Below, in pieces: positions 1 to 11,329 of a stretch of DNA of 64,000 nt. The notes beneath the pieces are model-generated. The model did not search any database. It saw only the letters and a list, made by a program, of their open reading frames with translations, and was not told the DNA's origin. The DNA is from Euborellia annulipes (lineage: Eukaryota > Arthropoda > Insecta > Dermaptera > Anisolabididae): contig JAKCPI010016465.1 of the NCBI GenBank assembly GCA_023213315.1, positions 30,072 through 94,071 of the forward strand. Direction: 5' to 3'. Every line of letters begins with the position of its first letter. Position 1 is the first letter of the stretch. A program made the position numbers and the translations under genes.

Positions 1-270
1 AAAAAAGTACATTAGTAATTTAAAATCTTAAATATATTTGAGAGCCCACTGGGATATATATACATATATTTGATAGACAAATTTCCCCTCTCACTACTCA
101 CTAAGTAGATATACTAAAGAGACAAACGACTTAATATGCACTAAATTTCAAAATATTAGCCCAGGAGATGCTAAGAAAATTGTGTGCTCTCAATAAATTT
201 TGGTAAACTTTTTTTTACCACCTCCCCGCAGTCAGATTGACTACAAATTTTATTATCTTTCAAGAAGATC

Positions 271-738
271 AAGAAAATAGACTTTATTCGGCCCAAAATT
301 ATTTATTTTCTATGTCACCGTTTCGGGGACTATACGTCACCCATCCTCAGGATCTTAATATACAACACATCAAAACTTTAAACAAACTTAAAAAATCGCA
401 AACTCAATGACTCAGAGTGGCTCGTGGTTGAAACTTGTATGTAATTTGGCTATTTGGTGAGCTGAAGCCTGAAATACAGCCATCATTTCAAACAACAAAA
501 TAATTGTTGTATTTACCTCACGAGCCTCAGAAGGCACGAAATAATTTTTACAACCTTTGTGAGTGTGCTTTTTCCCTTTTCCTCTCTTTCTTATCTATTT
601 TATTTTTTAAGTTTGTCTAAATGTATAAAGTTTTGTTGTTATTTTGTATTTTAAGGTTCTCAGGATGGATGACGTATAGTCCCCGAAACGTTGACCTAGG
701 GAATAAATAATTTTGGGCCTAATAAAGTCTATTTTCTT
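271..738. repeat. Foldback element with about 88-bp inverted arms
   Basis: The arms 271-358 and 651-738 are near-perfect reverse complements, both running through AATAGACTTTATT, CCAAAATTATTTATT and the motif TATAGTCCCCGAAACG. The spacer of about 290 bp has no ORF I recognise. Each arm contains a hammerhead-like string (CTGAGGA, a short G/C stem, then GAAACG); see findings. The class cannot be assigned from sequence alone. Confidence 0.75.
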
Positions 739-741
739 CAC

Positions 742-1062
742 CTTTCTGTAAATTAGACGGCCTTGTTATCCACGACCTGGGCGTTAGGAGTCTTATCGCG
801 CTCTTATAATAAATTGCAAATATCGAAACGATTAATCTTGTAACATTATGATTTGATGACAACATTGTTTGCAAATTTTTAGCAAAATAGGCCAAACTAA
901 TGTGGTACTTTATTTCCAAGAAGACAGCCATAAGAGTATTTTTTCGACATGGAACGTATTATCATATTTTACATTAATTTATATGAGAAAAATTGTTTCG
1001 CTTTACGAGTTTGATTCTGAAACGAATTATTTAAGCAAGATTCCATTGAATATCTCGACACA
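742..1062. other. AT-rich intergenic/intronic DNA with a degenerate pogo-like end
   Basis: No gene is seen. About 970-1050 is a diverged, reverse-complement copy of the AACGAGCATAATTCGTTTC terminal region found at 1687 and 2183, so it is probably an old pogo-like MITE remnant. Confidence 0.45.
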
Positions 1063-1157
1063 ATAAATCTGGTCTGACAAGCCCAGAACACAACTTTATC
1101 TTACCAAAAATAGTAAGAGAAAGTTGTGTGCTGTGCGACCAGTTACACCAGATTTTT
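1060..1157. repeat. Family B short hairpin element (ATCTGGTGTGAC ends)
   Basis: This palindromic unit starts like AAATCTGGT(G/C)TGACAAGC and ends GTGTGCTGTGCGACCAGTTACACCAGATTT. The halves pair through CACAACTTT...AAAGTTGTG. The same unit or pieces recur near 11873, 12350, 12750, 23665, 29785, 38205 and 55807, usually beside family A. Confidence 0.7.
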
Positions 1158-1590
1158 TCATTTACGGATTAAATGATGATGAGCTGCTTTTTATTATCCA
1201 ATTTTAATTTCAAATTTTAAAACAAACCCAAAGTTTGAAAATATTAAATTAATTGCAAATTAAAATATTTCCTTTTGTTTTATATTCGTATTAGTAAAAG
1301 TAAAATTAAAAATTTTTTTAAATTTATTTTCAGTAAAATAAATAACGAAAGGGAAAACATTTTTTTTTTTTGTAAATACTTTTTTCATGCTCTTTTGAAA
1401 TGAAATAATTTACGATGCAAATTGGTAACTTTAACCCCATAAAAGTTATTAAATATACATTTTTTTTTCCCAACTCCCTCGATGTTTCTGTTAACTTTAT
1501 TTTCCATTTGCAAGATTTATTAGATACCATTTAGTTTTAATTACATATGTTTTATTATTAAAATAAATTATACATTTTTAAATTGACATA

Positions 1591-2010
1591 TTTGAATAAA
1601 AAATATTAAAAGTCTTTATATTTATATCACTATATGCCGGAATTTAGAAGATTTTTCCTCTCGTGGAAATCCATTAACAGGAAGTTAGAGTGGAACATCG
1701 CTTAACGAGCATAATTCGTTTCAGAATCAAACTCGTAAAACGAAACACTCGTTATGCGATATAAATTAATGAAAAATAAGATATGCGTTCCATGTCCAGA
1801 AAACACTTACAAAATGTTATGTATAAAGTTTATTCAACAAAAATTAGTTACATACATATTAGGGTGGCTGCAAAAAACAAAATTTTTTAATTTCTTTCGG
1901 CCGAACATCCTAAAAGTTGTCTTTTTGCTAGAAAATGATAATGGCAAAATTTTAGCTAAATTGGGTAACGTTAACCCGTGCCTCTGGGGTTAAAATTTTG
2001 AAAAAAAAAA
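1591..2010 (+). mobile_element. Pogo-like (Tc1/mariner-type) MITE, left part
   Basis: The end near 1687 reads AGAGTGGAACATCGCTTAAC, resembling the (C)AGTAGAACCTCG-type termini of pogo/Tigger elements. The matching inverted end lies at 5239. The interior 1855-2010 reappears reverse-complemented at 4935-5090. I see no transposase, so it is non-autonomous. The superfamily assignment rests on the terminus only. Confidence 0.5.
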
Positions 2011-2087
2011 CTTATAAATTTAGTGATATATCGTCGCTTGCATCACGTAGTGACGTATCTCAAAAAAATTAAAAATTGATACATAAA

Positions 2088-2284
2088 TTGAATAAAAAAT
2101 ATTAAAAGTCTTTATATTTATATCACTATATGCCGGAATTTAGAAAATTTTTCCTCTCGTGGAAATCCATTAACAGGAAGTTAGAGTGGAACCTCGCTTA
2201 ACGAGCATAATTCGTTTCAGAATCAAACTCGTAAAACGAAACACTCGTTATGCGATATAAATTAATGAAAAATAAGATATGCTT
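2088..2284 (+). repeat. Direct duplicate of 1591-1789
   Basis: About 197 bp repeat the segment 1591-1789 almost exactly, with visible differences such as AACATCGC versus AACCTCGC and TAGAAGA versus TAGAAAA. It carries the same pogo-like terminus at 2183. It was probably copied locally. Confidence 0.75.
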
Positions 2285-2299
2285 TTATGGCCTCCCTAG

Positions 2300-2597
2300 G
2301 GAGACGCGGACTAGTCTAGGGGGGGGGGCGCGAATATTGGCCACCAAGATCAATTTTCCAAATGATTGCTCGTTTTATAAATAAAAGAATAAAATAATTT
2401 AGAAGATTCTGGGACGGAGTTTTTAATTAAAATAATAAATATGAATAAATAAAAAAAATATTTTTATATAAATTTAAATTTTTTAGTATTAAAAATTTTT
2501 GTTTTTGTATTATTTTATTAAATGTGTGGGGGAGGGGGCGTCATACGATTAAATATTTTTAAGGGAGGCGTTGTAACATAAAGTTTGGAAACCAGTG
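2300..2597. repeat. Repeat family F, copy 1
   Basis: It shares GCGAATATTGGCCACCA, TTTTCCAAATGATTGCT and the end GGGAGGCGT(T/G)GTAACATAA with 3770-4206. There are G-runs at both ends and no coding potential. The element type is unknown. Confidence 0.6.
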
Positions 2598-2939
2598 GCC
2601 TAAAGTAAGACTCATTCTAGAAAATTATACTATGTGTAAAGCCCAAAGGCGAATCCAGGGAAGTTTTTCAGGGTTTAAAATTTTTTTTTGACTAGACGCG
2701 AATCTTGCTGAAGGCGATAGCATTGTTAATTATTTTATTTATTAGGATTGGATAAGGGGTTGAAAAATTGAAAAAAAAAAAAAAATGTTTTTTAAATTTA
2801 TTTTAGATAAATCGAAGCCAAATAAATAGAAAACATTAAAAAAATAACATGAATAATGATTATTATTTTGATTAGGGGGGGATGAAGGGTTGATTATTTA
2901 AGAAAGGCCTTGGAATATTCCAAATCACTTGTTGACATT

Positions 2940-3160
2940 CTTTTCCGGCTCTAAATATAGCTAGATTAGAGCAAAAGGTATTTTTTTTACTTTTAATAAA
3001 AAGGGAATTGTTATTTTCATCTGTTTTATTCCTATACAAACAGAGAGAGACGAATCTCTCATTCAGTCGAGTCGAGTGCGTTGCCGGATGGCAGGCGCGC
3101 CGAGCTGCTGTCTTTTTTAATTGTGTTTAAAGTGAATCAAAGTGAATAATTATAATAGTG
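2940..3160 (+). repeat. Repeat family K, copy 1
   Basis: It shares the order of motifs AGCTAGATTAGA, ATAAACAGA-like, CTCTC..CAGT(C/T)GAGT and TTAAAGTGAATAA with 12535-12720. This could be an LTR or 5' retroelement fragment, but nothing proves it. Confidence 0.4.
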
Positions 3161-3415
3161 TAACCCACCCTGACCTCACCGTCAACCAGCACACCCTCTT
3201 GAGTGTCTTATTAAAGGTAATTATTATGCATTTTATCGTTGAAAAAAAAATGATAGAAACAAATAATTTGACTGCGAAAAACGATTCTTTTGAATATGAA
3301 ATTAAATATTTTGTATTTCACTGAGGGTAGAGGGAGAATATAAGCTGTTGAAAGGCGGAGGGAGAGTGTAGGTGTCATTGAAAAAAAATTTGTTTTTTAT
3401 TTATCTTTTTTTTTT

Positions 3416-3444
3416 AAACACTTTCTTATTCACACTCACATTCA

Positions 3445-3480
<36 letters not shown>

Positions 3481-3662
3481 AGTCTTTTCGGCAACTCAGG
3501 CCATATAGGACTTTATACGATACCCGTTATTAATTAATAATATAAAAATTGGGGGTCCAGGTATTTCAATTTAAGCCATTTGGTATCCATTTCGGACGGG
3601 GTCCGAACCCTCGCCGTTCGGTATAGAAGGTAGGCACGCTACCAACTATACCAAGCCCGAGG
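3416..3662 (-). mobile_element. tRNA-derived SINE (family S1), nearly full length
   Basis: Read on the minus strand, it has a tRNA-like head with an A-box-like region (GCTTGGTATAGTTGGTAGCG) and a B box (GGGTTCGGACCCC). A body with TTTGGATACC/AAATG and CCTGGACCCC follows, then a tail with AGTTGCCGAAAAGACTGTGT and a GT-rich simple repeat ((CA)n at 3443-3478 on the plus strand). The same structure is at 51312, 52565 and 50705. Pol III transcription of the family is inferred from the boxes. Confidence 0.8.
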
Positions 3663-3769
3663 GCATTTTTAATCTTTTCTTAAGTCACCATTATTTACCA
3701 TTATATTCTTCCTATTTGGCCTATATTTTTGTTAATCAAATTACTTTAATATACTTTTACTCAGGGGTG

Positions 3770-4206
3770 GATTAAGGGTTTAAAATTAAAATAAAACTAA
3801 CTAGCCTAAGGGGAGAGGCGAATATTGGCCACCAGGACCAATTTTCCAAATGATTGCTAGTTTTAATATAAATAAGAATAAATAAAAAAAAATATTTTTT
3901 TATTTATTCTCGCCGAGTAAAAAAAATTCCTAGTCTTATGCAGCCAAAATTATTGTGACATTTCAGCCTTCTTAAGAGCCGGAGGCGAGATTAAAAGAAA
4001 ATTTTAATTTCAAAATTATAATTGTAATTTTTCATTCAAAATTTTCATTCAATAACTAGGAATTTTTTTTTGACTCCGCTTTTAATATAAAATTATATTT
4101 TTTAGCATTTAAAATTTTTTTTTTTGTATTATTTTATAAAATGGGGGAGGTGGGCTTCATAAGATTAAATATTTTTAAGGGAGGCGTGGTAACATAAAGT
4201 TTGGAA
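3770..4206. repeat. Repeat family F, copy 2, interrupted
   Basis: It is homologous to 2300-2597. Its middle is split by a separate TIR insertion at 3912-4079, so the element predates that insertion. Confidence 0.6.
3912..4079. mobile_element. MITE nested in repeat F
   Basis: This 168-bp insertion has about 22-bp terminal inverted repeats: the left end reads GCCGAGTAAAAAAAATTCC and the right end, reverse-complemented, reads GCGGAGTCAAAAAAAAATTC. There is no ORF. The superfamily is not clear. Confidence 0.65.
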
Positions 4207-4731
4207 AATCACTAATATAGATCATTCGATATAACATTTTGCCGGGAATATATTCCGAAAGGAATGAAATTTTCACTACCCCATACTCTAGAATGCCAAT
4301 CCTAAATTTTCGACCTCGAAGACCGAGTGGGGGGAGGGGAGGGGGACAAAAACCTCAAAAATTTGAGAAATCTTCAGGTTTTTGCTTATATCTCTTAAAC
4401 TATTTATATTTTGTGAAATATAGCACAATACAAAGTTGTAGAGCAATAAATTGGCTAAAATTTGGTACATAAAACGAATTCGTAGACTCAATACTAACCG
4501 AAATACGGCCGGTTAATTTGACAAAATATAAATAGTTTACGAGATATAAGCAAATACCTGAAGATTTCTCAAATTTTTGAGGTTTTTGTCCCCCTCCCCC
4601 TCCCCCCACACGGTCCTCGAGGTCGAAAATTTAGGATTGGCATTCTAGAGTATGGGGTAGTAAAAATTTCATTCCCTTCGGAATATTTTCCCGGCAAATT
4701 GTTATATCGAATGGTCTATATTGTGATTTTC
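4204..4731. repeat. Long palindrome (foldback), arms about 210 bp
   Basis: 4204-4414 and 4521-4731 are reverse complements with few mismatches, including matching GGGGGAGGGG/CCCCTCCCCC blocks and GAAATCTTCAGGT/ACCTGAAGATTTC. A loop of about 106 bp separates them. The open frames over this palindrome are by-products of the symmetry and are not called as genes. Confidence 0.85.
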
Positions 4732-4934
4732 CACTTATTTTTCAGAAAGAGCAATATATCAAAACCGAAATGCTAATTTGTAAATATCACTAAATCTATA
4801 AGTTTTAATGAAGAAATGGTTATTATAAAACCTCAAGAGAATTAAATTTGCTATGAAATGAGCCAAGATTCATTTTTCTACGATACTTTGTTTTCGTTTT
4901 ATGAAGTAAAAATTGCGAATTTTTAGATACCAAA

Positions 4935-5240
4935 TCGCACTTTTTCAAAATTTGAACCCCGATGAGGCACGGGTTAACGTTACCCAATTTAGCTAAAACT
5001 TTGCCATTATCATTTTCTAGCCAAAAGACAACTTTTAGGAGGTTCGGATTTTGTTTTTTGCGGCCACCCTAATACATATATTATATAAGCCAAATTATAA
5101 ACTAATTAGACAGACTTTTATTTTGAACGAAGTCCTTTTTTGTATTCGTTATGCGAAACTTCGCTCGTTAACCGAGTCATTCTTTTAAAAAATTTGTTAC
5201 TCTTTATGAGAGGTGCTCGTTAAGTGATGTTCTACTGTAT
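4935..5240 (-). mobile_element. Pogo-like MITE, right (inverted) end
   Basis: 4935-5090 is the reverse complement of 1855-2010, with GGTTAACGTTACCCAATTTA in common. The end near 5239 (reverse complement TACAGTAGAACATCACTTAA) mirrors the terminus at 1687. It may be the far arm of the same disrupted foldback or a separate copy. Confidence 0.5.
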
Positions 5241-5244
5241 TATT

Positions 5245-6072
5245 TTTTTTTTATTTATTTATAATTTAAGAGATAATTGGGAAAAAATTCATTTTTCTTT
5301 TGAATATGTAAAAGATTATTTGGGAAACATGTCGATTTCGATATTTTTTTTAAAGAGCAAAGAAATTTTTGGGGAAATACAAAAAACTTTTTAAAATCTG
5401 GAGTATACAAAATAAGCATAAACCTATTATTATAGCCACAAGTTGTGAAATTTATTTTATAATAAAAAACGCTATCTATTATTTTTATATTGTTTGAAAG
5501 CATATGATTAAGGAAAGGCAAGAATCCGCCACAGACCAAACTCCTGGGCTAAGCGCAAAACCCGTCGAGGGGACGAAGCGTCATTAGTCATTCGAAATCT
5601 TAAAAACATTAGGAAAAACAAAAGTTGATTTTTTTTTTTGTTTAACTCCTCGTATTGGATATAACTAACTGGCTTTTATACAAAATAAAAGTTGACTTGT
5701 TGTTGTTTTAAAGAAAAATTGCGCTGGGGCGGCGCGGTGAGATTAGTGGGTTTGAGGTTTTACACTTTATTTTTTTAAATAAAGTTTAATTTGGGGAAAA
5801 GTATTTTAAATTTGTTTATTTAGATTAAATCTAAAAAGTTGACTCTTGAAATGGTTTGTTTTGAATTTTATAATTTTAATAAATTAATATTTTTTGGTTG
5901 ATTAATTATTTAAAAAAAAAAAAAAATTGAGAGGATCAAATAAAAAAAAGTTTCACTTGAAAAAAAAAACTTTTGTTTTGTTTTTTATAATTTTAAAAAA
6001 TTTGATTTTTAAATACCTATAAATTTCTATATTAATAATCTCAAAGACAAGAAGTGCGAATTCGAATCCTAG
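5245..6072. other. AT-rich stretch, nothing recognised
   Basis: Long T and A runs, short chance ORFs and no repeat shared with the rest of the window that I noticed. Confidence 0.4.
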
Positions 6073-6344
6073 CATTGGCGCAACCAGGGGGGGGGTAGGG
6101 TTTTAACCCCCCCCCCCCCAGAAGAGAAAAAAATTCAAAATATATATTACAAATAGAAAAGAAAAAAAAAAAGGCTAAAAGGGCAAATAAAGAAAAAAAG
6201 GCGAAGGTCCGATGCCGGTGTGCCCGAGCAAGTTGGAGGGGGGGGGGAACAGACCCCCCTCTAGGCGCTCCGTCCGCCAATGGGGGGCGGCGCGGCTAGT
6301 CAAAACCCCCCTCCCTTCAGGAGCAAATTCTGGTTGCGCCACTG
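6073..6344. mobile_element. hAT-like MITE with G/C runs
   Basis: The termini CATTGGCGCAACCAGGG and (reverse complement) CAGTGGCGCAACCAGAAT form a TIR. The flanks AATCCTAG and GATTCTAG look like an imperfect 8-bp target-site duplication (6 of 8). A G9 run follows the left TIR and C-rich runs occur on both sides. No transposase is present. Confidence 0.65.
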
Positions 6345-6348
6345 GATT

Positions 6349-6425
6349 CTAGGCAGTCCGATCAATATTTATTTAAATTATTTGGATACCAAATGATATA
6401 AATAAATATGTCTGTATCCACACAT
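6349..6425 (+). mobile_element. SINE family S1 fragment
   Basis: It contains AGGCAGTCCGAT, TTTGGATACCAAATGAT and AATAAATATG, matching the mid-body of the S1 SINE at 51312. Both head and tail are missing. Confidence 0.5.
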
Positions 6426-6804
6426 ACATCGTATTTAAATAATGAGTAGACTACCGAAAAAAAGTATCCCATCCAAATTAGGATCAGAACAATGGTCCGC
6501 CATTAATTTTCCTTTTTTTTTTTTACTATTTACAAAAATCTGTTTACGAAAAAAATATTTATGCTCAATAAATTATAAAAATTACAAATTTGTAAATTCC
6601 CTTGATTATGTTGTACGAAGGACAAACGTCTTCCTTTACGTGGATTTACTCTTGCTCCAGTATAATAACTTATCTCTTATTAAATCAGCGAAGAACAAAA
6701 GGCCGGAAAGCCGAGACTCTCAGAGTTACCGAATTTTTTAAACTACCTATATAAATAAATGCGCATATATTAACATCATTAATATTTATTTCTTTTTGTT
6801 TTAG

Positions 6805-6996
6805 ATTGGCCATCCTCAGATCCCAGCTACCTTCATCACCTACAAAGTGGTCACCCCTCCCCGATGGGGATACCTTGAAGTCGAACCCATCCTGGAGACT
6901 ACCGAGGTCCAGGGCGATGGAGAAGAGTCCCGACCGGGTCCTGTCACCCTCTTTGAACAGGCGCTCATCAACGAGGGGCGCCTTCATTATATCCAG
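6805..6996 (+). CDS. CSPG4/kon-tiki-like proteoglycan, exon 1 of 5 seen
   Basis: This internal exon has 192 nt and 64 codons, phase 0 at both ends. The acceptor is TTGTTTTAG before ATTGGCCAT and the donor is CAG|GTACTT. The peptide runs IGHPQIPATFITYKVVTPPR to TLFEQALINEGRLHYIQ. It has the CSPG-repeat pattern: a strand ending in Y-x-V-x2-P-x2-G-x-L, an acidic variable loop, then the F-x-Q-x2-(I/V)-x2-G-x-(I/L)-x-Y block. Known members of this family (vertebrate CSPG4, fly Kon) are type I membrane proteoglycans with tandem repeats that bind collagen, growth factors and other partners. The exon is GC-richer than its surroundings. Upstream exons lie before the window or were missed. FRAS1/FREM proteins share the repeat, but the later exons resemble CSPG4 more. 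Confidence 0.82.
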
Positions 6997-7589
6997 GTAC
7001 TTGAGATTCAGCCCTATTCTATTTCCTTGTTATTGCTATTCCCATTAACCTAATCTATTCTGAAACCATGTGTCTCAAACTATGTAACCTCCTTGTTGGA
7101 TCTCTCATGACACCTCATTAATAATTATTCCTATTCATCATAGATGGATCTAAACTCTCTTCTTTTTCGGGAGTGACAGGGGGAGTTAGAATAATTAATT
7201 AATAAATAATTAATTGGCACTTTGATTAATTTAATTGATAACTTTTAAGGGGCAAAAAAAAAAAAAACTATGATAAAATAGGCTTCAAAGCTATTTTTTC
7301 AGATAATATTAAAAAATACAAAACTTGCAAAATTGTTTAGTTAAAAAGATACACATTTTTTTAAATTACACACGTCAATAGAAAAAGTGCTCTATTTTGA
7401 ATTTTCTAGATTTTTTTGAGACCTTTTAAAAATATCCAGATAATTGGAATATAGATTTAAGGCGGTTGTGTTCAAGACACAGCGAAAATTTTAGAAAAAT
7501 ATAATTTTTTAAGTTTTTTTTAAATGAAACTTTAATTATATCGTCTTACATTTTTTCGCCCATCTATCAGCATGTCGCGTTACAAGCCG

Positions 7590-8190
7590 TGACGTCCTTC
7601 CAGATTTCTTTACTAGCTCTACTGTCGCTTTATTTAACTTTAGGCACCCCTAATAGAATTTTTACCATCCCTGAATGCGAAAAATATATATTTATGATAT
7701 TCTATAGTTCTTTAACTTTTCAAAAATCATTCATTTATGAAATTCTGTTAATTATTATCAAAAATATAAACAAAACAGTTATGAAGGTCGGGATTCAGCG
7801 CTATCCATGTAACTAAGAATAGCTCTAACTTCTAAGCAACACACCAAATTTTTTTTATATTTGATTTTTAACAAATGGTAAAAATTTATTAGAGACGTCT
7901 AAATTTAAGAAAAAAAATTTTTTTTAAACTTTTAGGGCGTGTTTTGCCCCACTAAATCATCTCCGATTGGGCTGAAACTTTATATTTCTATGTATTTCAA
8001 CTATCCGCATATTTTTAAGGTTAACGTCTTGAAAAAAATCTTGAAAATTTAAAATAAGATCCGATTTAGAGCAGATTTTCTATTAAAATTTGATGCAATT
8101 AGGGTTATCCATATACTCAGGAATAGCTTTAAATTTCACTGAACCAAAAAAAGTTGTTTTTTTTTTTGTTGGCCTGTCTTATTAAACCTC
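7590..8190. repeat. Repeat family E, copy 1 (intronic)
   Basis: It shares several blocks with 24640-25320: GCACCCCTAAT, TTTATGATATTCTATAG, TTTCTATGTATTT and GCATATTTTTAA. It is diverged, with no coding capacity seen. The second copy lies inside a TIR-bounded element, so this may be an internal fragment of that element. Confidence 0.55.
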
Positions 8191-8534
8191 ACAGAGATAC
8201 TAATCGAAACGAAATTAAATATGTAATAACTATGGGTTTAAATTAAAATTTAATTATATTCAAAACTTATCTATTGTCGAAAATATTTTGAAATTACGCA
8301 TAAATTAACATTATAAACTGGCAAGTTTTTGAAAACGAGAAATAAAAAAAATTAAATGAACCTGGGGCAAAAGGTAATAATTTTTAAATCTCTCTATCAT
8401 GGCATCAATTTCATAATTAATCCAAAAATCCTTAATAATTCTGAATTATTTTCAATTCAATTTAAATTTCCAATTCAATTCCAATCCAATAGGTTAAGCT
8501 CTTAGTAATTGTATTTTCCTATCCGTTATTCCAG

Positions 8535-8861
8535 GCGACCGTGAACCGATCCCATGATGAGTTCTTCGTGGACGTGACCAATGGCATTTCCTGGCTCCGT
8601 TCTTTAACCGTCCATCTGGTGATTGTCCCGGAATGGCTCTACATCGCCCCGGCCTCGTTGGTCGTCCCGGAGGGCGGAATCGTGTCCCTGGGCAACTCTT
8701 CCCTGGCAGTACTAACTGAGTACTACCGGGACAGGGTGGTCGCTTATTTAATAGTCGAGCAGCCCAAACACGGTACCATCATGCTCAAAGATCAGCCCTT
8801 GCCCCAGGCATCCAAATTGGAGCGATTCACTCTGGCCCAATTGAAGGCTGGGATTATTGAG
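8535..8861 (+). CDS. CSPG4/kon-tiki-like proteoglycan, exon 2 of 5 seen
   Basis: The exon has 327 nt and 109 codons, phase 0 at both ends; acceptor TATTCCAG, donor GAG|GTAAGT. It finishes one CSPG repeat (the HDEFFVDVTNGISW strand region) and starts the next (PEWLYIAPASLVVPEGG..., then VAYLIVEQPKHGTIML and RFTLAQLKAGIIE). The VPEGG start, the P-x-H-G-x-(I/L) turn and the FT-x2-Q-L-x2-G block are the repeat's hallmarks. Two N-glycosylation sequons are visible (NRS, NSS), as expected for an extracellular region. It joins in frame to the previous exon (HYIQ|ATVNRS) and to the next (GIIE|YRHDGS). A GC-rich codon choice makes it stand out from the AT-rich introns. Confidence 0.87.
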
Positions 8862-9144
8862 GTAAGTGAGGCACAGGATTTGATTTCGGCTTAATCCCTT
8901 CAACCCTTTGACCATTCAGCCATCCATCTCTCTTCATCCTTTATACTAATAATTAAGAATTAATTTACTCGATCATGTTCTCGAAATTGTTATAAATAAG
9001 ATATATTTCCTTTGATCCAAAGACAGACATGCAAACTAGACTTAATCAAAAGAGACTTGGCTATGACTAAAATTTAAATAATAATTAAGATTAAATTTTA
9101 AAAGATGGGATTATTGATTTGAAGAGAAGAAAATAAAATCATTT

Positions 9145-9290
9145 AGGACCCGTGGCTCAGATAGACATTAGCTTCTCTTCCCGGGTTCGCTTCCCGTCAC
9201 AAGCGAGAAAAATTTATTTCATTTGAATTGGCTACCAATCATTTGAAATAAATAGGGATGGGGGGGGTCTAAATGGCCATTTCTCCTATC
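9145..9290 (+). mobile_element. tRNA-derived SINE (family S2)
   Basis: The head CCGTGGCTCAGATAGACATT and a B-box-like CGGGTTCGCTTCCCGTC are followed by the body motif GAATTGGCTACCAATCATTT and AAATAAATAGGG. Related copies are at 16905, 21440 and 22905. The tail is lost here and runs into family A. Confidence 0.7.
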
Positions 9291-9299
9291 TTTCCTATG

Positions 9300-9877
9300 A
9301 GATACAAGAGTAAAGTGTGTTTTAAACAATTTTTAGGGCGAAATGAGAATATACATTTTAAAGAGAATGTAAAAAATAATTGATCTTTGAATTTTAATCA
9401 AAATCGTTAGAGCGAATTTTGAGAAAATTAAAAAAAAACTGAAAAAGTACACCAATAAAGTACCGGTACTCTTTGGCCGATTTTTATTAAAAGCTCATTT
9501 TCAGGCCCTAAGGGGGTGCCAAACTTAAATATAAAACTTCAACCTCCTAGCTCAATTCCTTCATGCTTTAAATTAAACACAAACAGACGCACGGTCAGAC
9601 AGACCATGTCGCGAAAACCACTTTTTTGGATTCAGGGGACCTCAAAACGTGTATATCCATCAAAATCTCAACACCGAATTTTTGACATTAAACCAATACT
9701 TTCGATTGCAATTGGAAGATTTTCGCTGGATAAGATGTATAGGAAAGAACTGGAGAATTGCTGGTTTTTATTCTCCAGTTCTTTCCTATACCAATACTTT
9801 CTCTCTATATATATTAACATAACATATATATATAGAGGTAAGAGAAAGTAAAAAGCATTTAAAATTTCTTATGAATT
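9300..9877 (+). repeat. Repeat family A copy with 18-bp hairpin
   Basis: Family A is a long dispersed repeat marked by AAAGTACATCAGTAAAGTAC, GGGGACCTCAAAACGTGTAT, ATCCATCAAAATCTC and an end like TATATATAGAGGTAAGAGAA. Other copies are at 11330, 29735, 37905, 43010, 46310, 56000, 57235 and 61150. In this copy 9740-9789 forms a near-perfect hairpin (AGGAAAGAACTGGAGAA and its complement). It has no protein product; the class is unknown. Confidence 0.7.
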
Positions 9878-9885
9878 CTAATCTC

Positions 9886-10293
9886 CATAGGCGCCGGAAC
9901 TGGGGGGGGGGGGGCAAGGATACATTGCCCCCCTGGCATCCTACAGGGGGGGGCAGAGGGGGGCAAAATTTCTTTTTTATTTCATTTATTTTTAAAAATG
10001 ATATATTTTTACTTTTGAAAAAGAAAATCTTCTAAATTAAAAAAAAATTAAAAGAGTAAGGAATTCATTTTTTTCCAAATTTTTTCCAAAAATTTTTGAT
10101 AAAATCACTTGCAAATTTTTTAAAATTTTAATTTTATTAAAATTGTGATTTTATTTAAAATTTTTGAAGTTTTAACTTATAGTAGATTTGTTTTTGTTTT
10201 ATACTATTTAAACAAATTAAATTATTTTAATTTTCTAAAAAAAAATTTTTTGCCCCCCCCCCCCCCTGATTCAAATTCGTTCCGGCGCCCCTG
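9886..10293. mobile_element. hAT-like MITE, 408 bp, perfect 8-bp TSD
   Basis: The termini CATAGGCGCCGGAAC and (reverse complement) CAGGGGCGCCGGAACGA are flanked on both sides by CTAATCTC (9878-9885 and 10294-10301). A G12 run lies just inside the left end and a C14 run inside the right. A second copy is at 14923-15292. An 8-bp TSD with such TIRs fits the hAT superfamily. No transposase. Confidence 0.88.
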
Positions 10294-10301
10294 CTAATCT
10301 C

Positions 10302-11325
10302 AAAAACTATTCGACACAATAAAAATATACTGTGCGGTCCGTCACACCAGCTTTTTTAAATATTAGGAATTCGTGGTGATATTTGCTACCCCTAGCATTC
10401 CCAAATGTTTTTAATTTATAATTCTAATTTGCCAATAATTTTTAAAAAAGTCTATTTCCATTTATTTGATTACCGCAATTATTTATTAATTATTTTTATA
10501 TTTCTTTATATTTATTATCGAAAAAAATTTAATGGTTAGTTTTCAATTATTTTAAATACACCATAACATAAAAATTTCTTAACGCACAGTCAGGCAACCC
10601 AACTAGCACATGCGTTTGCCAGGCTGTCTTTAAATGAAAAAAAAAACAAATGGATTATTATTTTTTAACATAAAAGTATTATTGAAATATCAAAATAATA
10701 ACACCAAATATTTCGGAACGCTTGATGTTAAAACAGGATATGATTATTTCGGATGAAGTGAACTCATACTGTCCTTTGGAATGGAATAGGCTATTTGTAA
10801 CTTATCTCCTTTTTTTTTTAATTACACCATCATTTATTTGAAAAACTCTGTTATAAATCTTTCTTCTTTTTTTTATACATTTCTTTAATTTAAACAGAAA
10901 ATTTGTATTTTTTTCGTTTATTTACCTTTATCTTTTGTTGCTTTTTAAATTGCTAATTATTCGCTAATTGATTTACAATGTATTTTATTTCCTTTGAGGG
11001 ATTTTCAAAAATTAATTACCCATTCTCAAAAGGGAATTTTTTTTTATTTGCAAATAGCCTTCTCATTTAGATCAAAAGATCTAAATTTTAGAGAAGGAAC
11101 GATGAGAATTGCTTCACTGGTTTAAAATATCTCGAGGGAACAAAGTTTCGGACAAGAGCTTAGTTAGATAGATGATGATAAAAAAAAATGGAGGGGGAAT
11201 AAAAGCATAGATATAGATATATAGTAGCTTTGATATGCAAACGTCTTTTAAATAAATAATAAAAGAAAAAGAAAATGGTGATAGAAAATTATTTAAGTAG
11301 ACTACTAATTTATATATGAAATTTA
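10302..11325. other. AT-rich intronic DNA, little recognised
   Basis: Only a family B fragment (ACTGTGCGGTCCGTCACACCAG, about 10330-10352) is recognised. The rest is AT-rich with short homopolymers and no exon-like segment. Confidence 0.4.
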
Positions 11326-11329
11326 TCTC

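Noticed and set aside
4239..4609. Short open frames on both strands
   Set aside because: They sit in the palindrome 4204-4731 and mirror each other (both contain GGGQKPQKFEKSSG).
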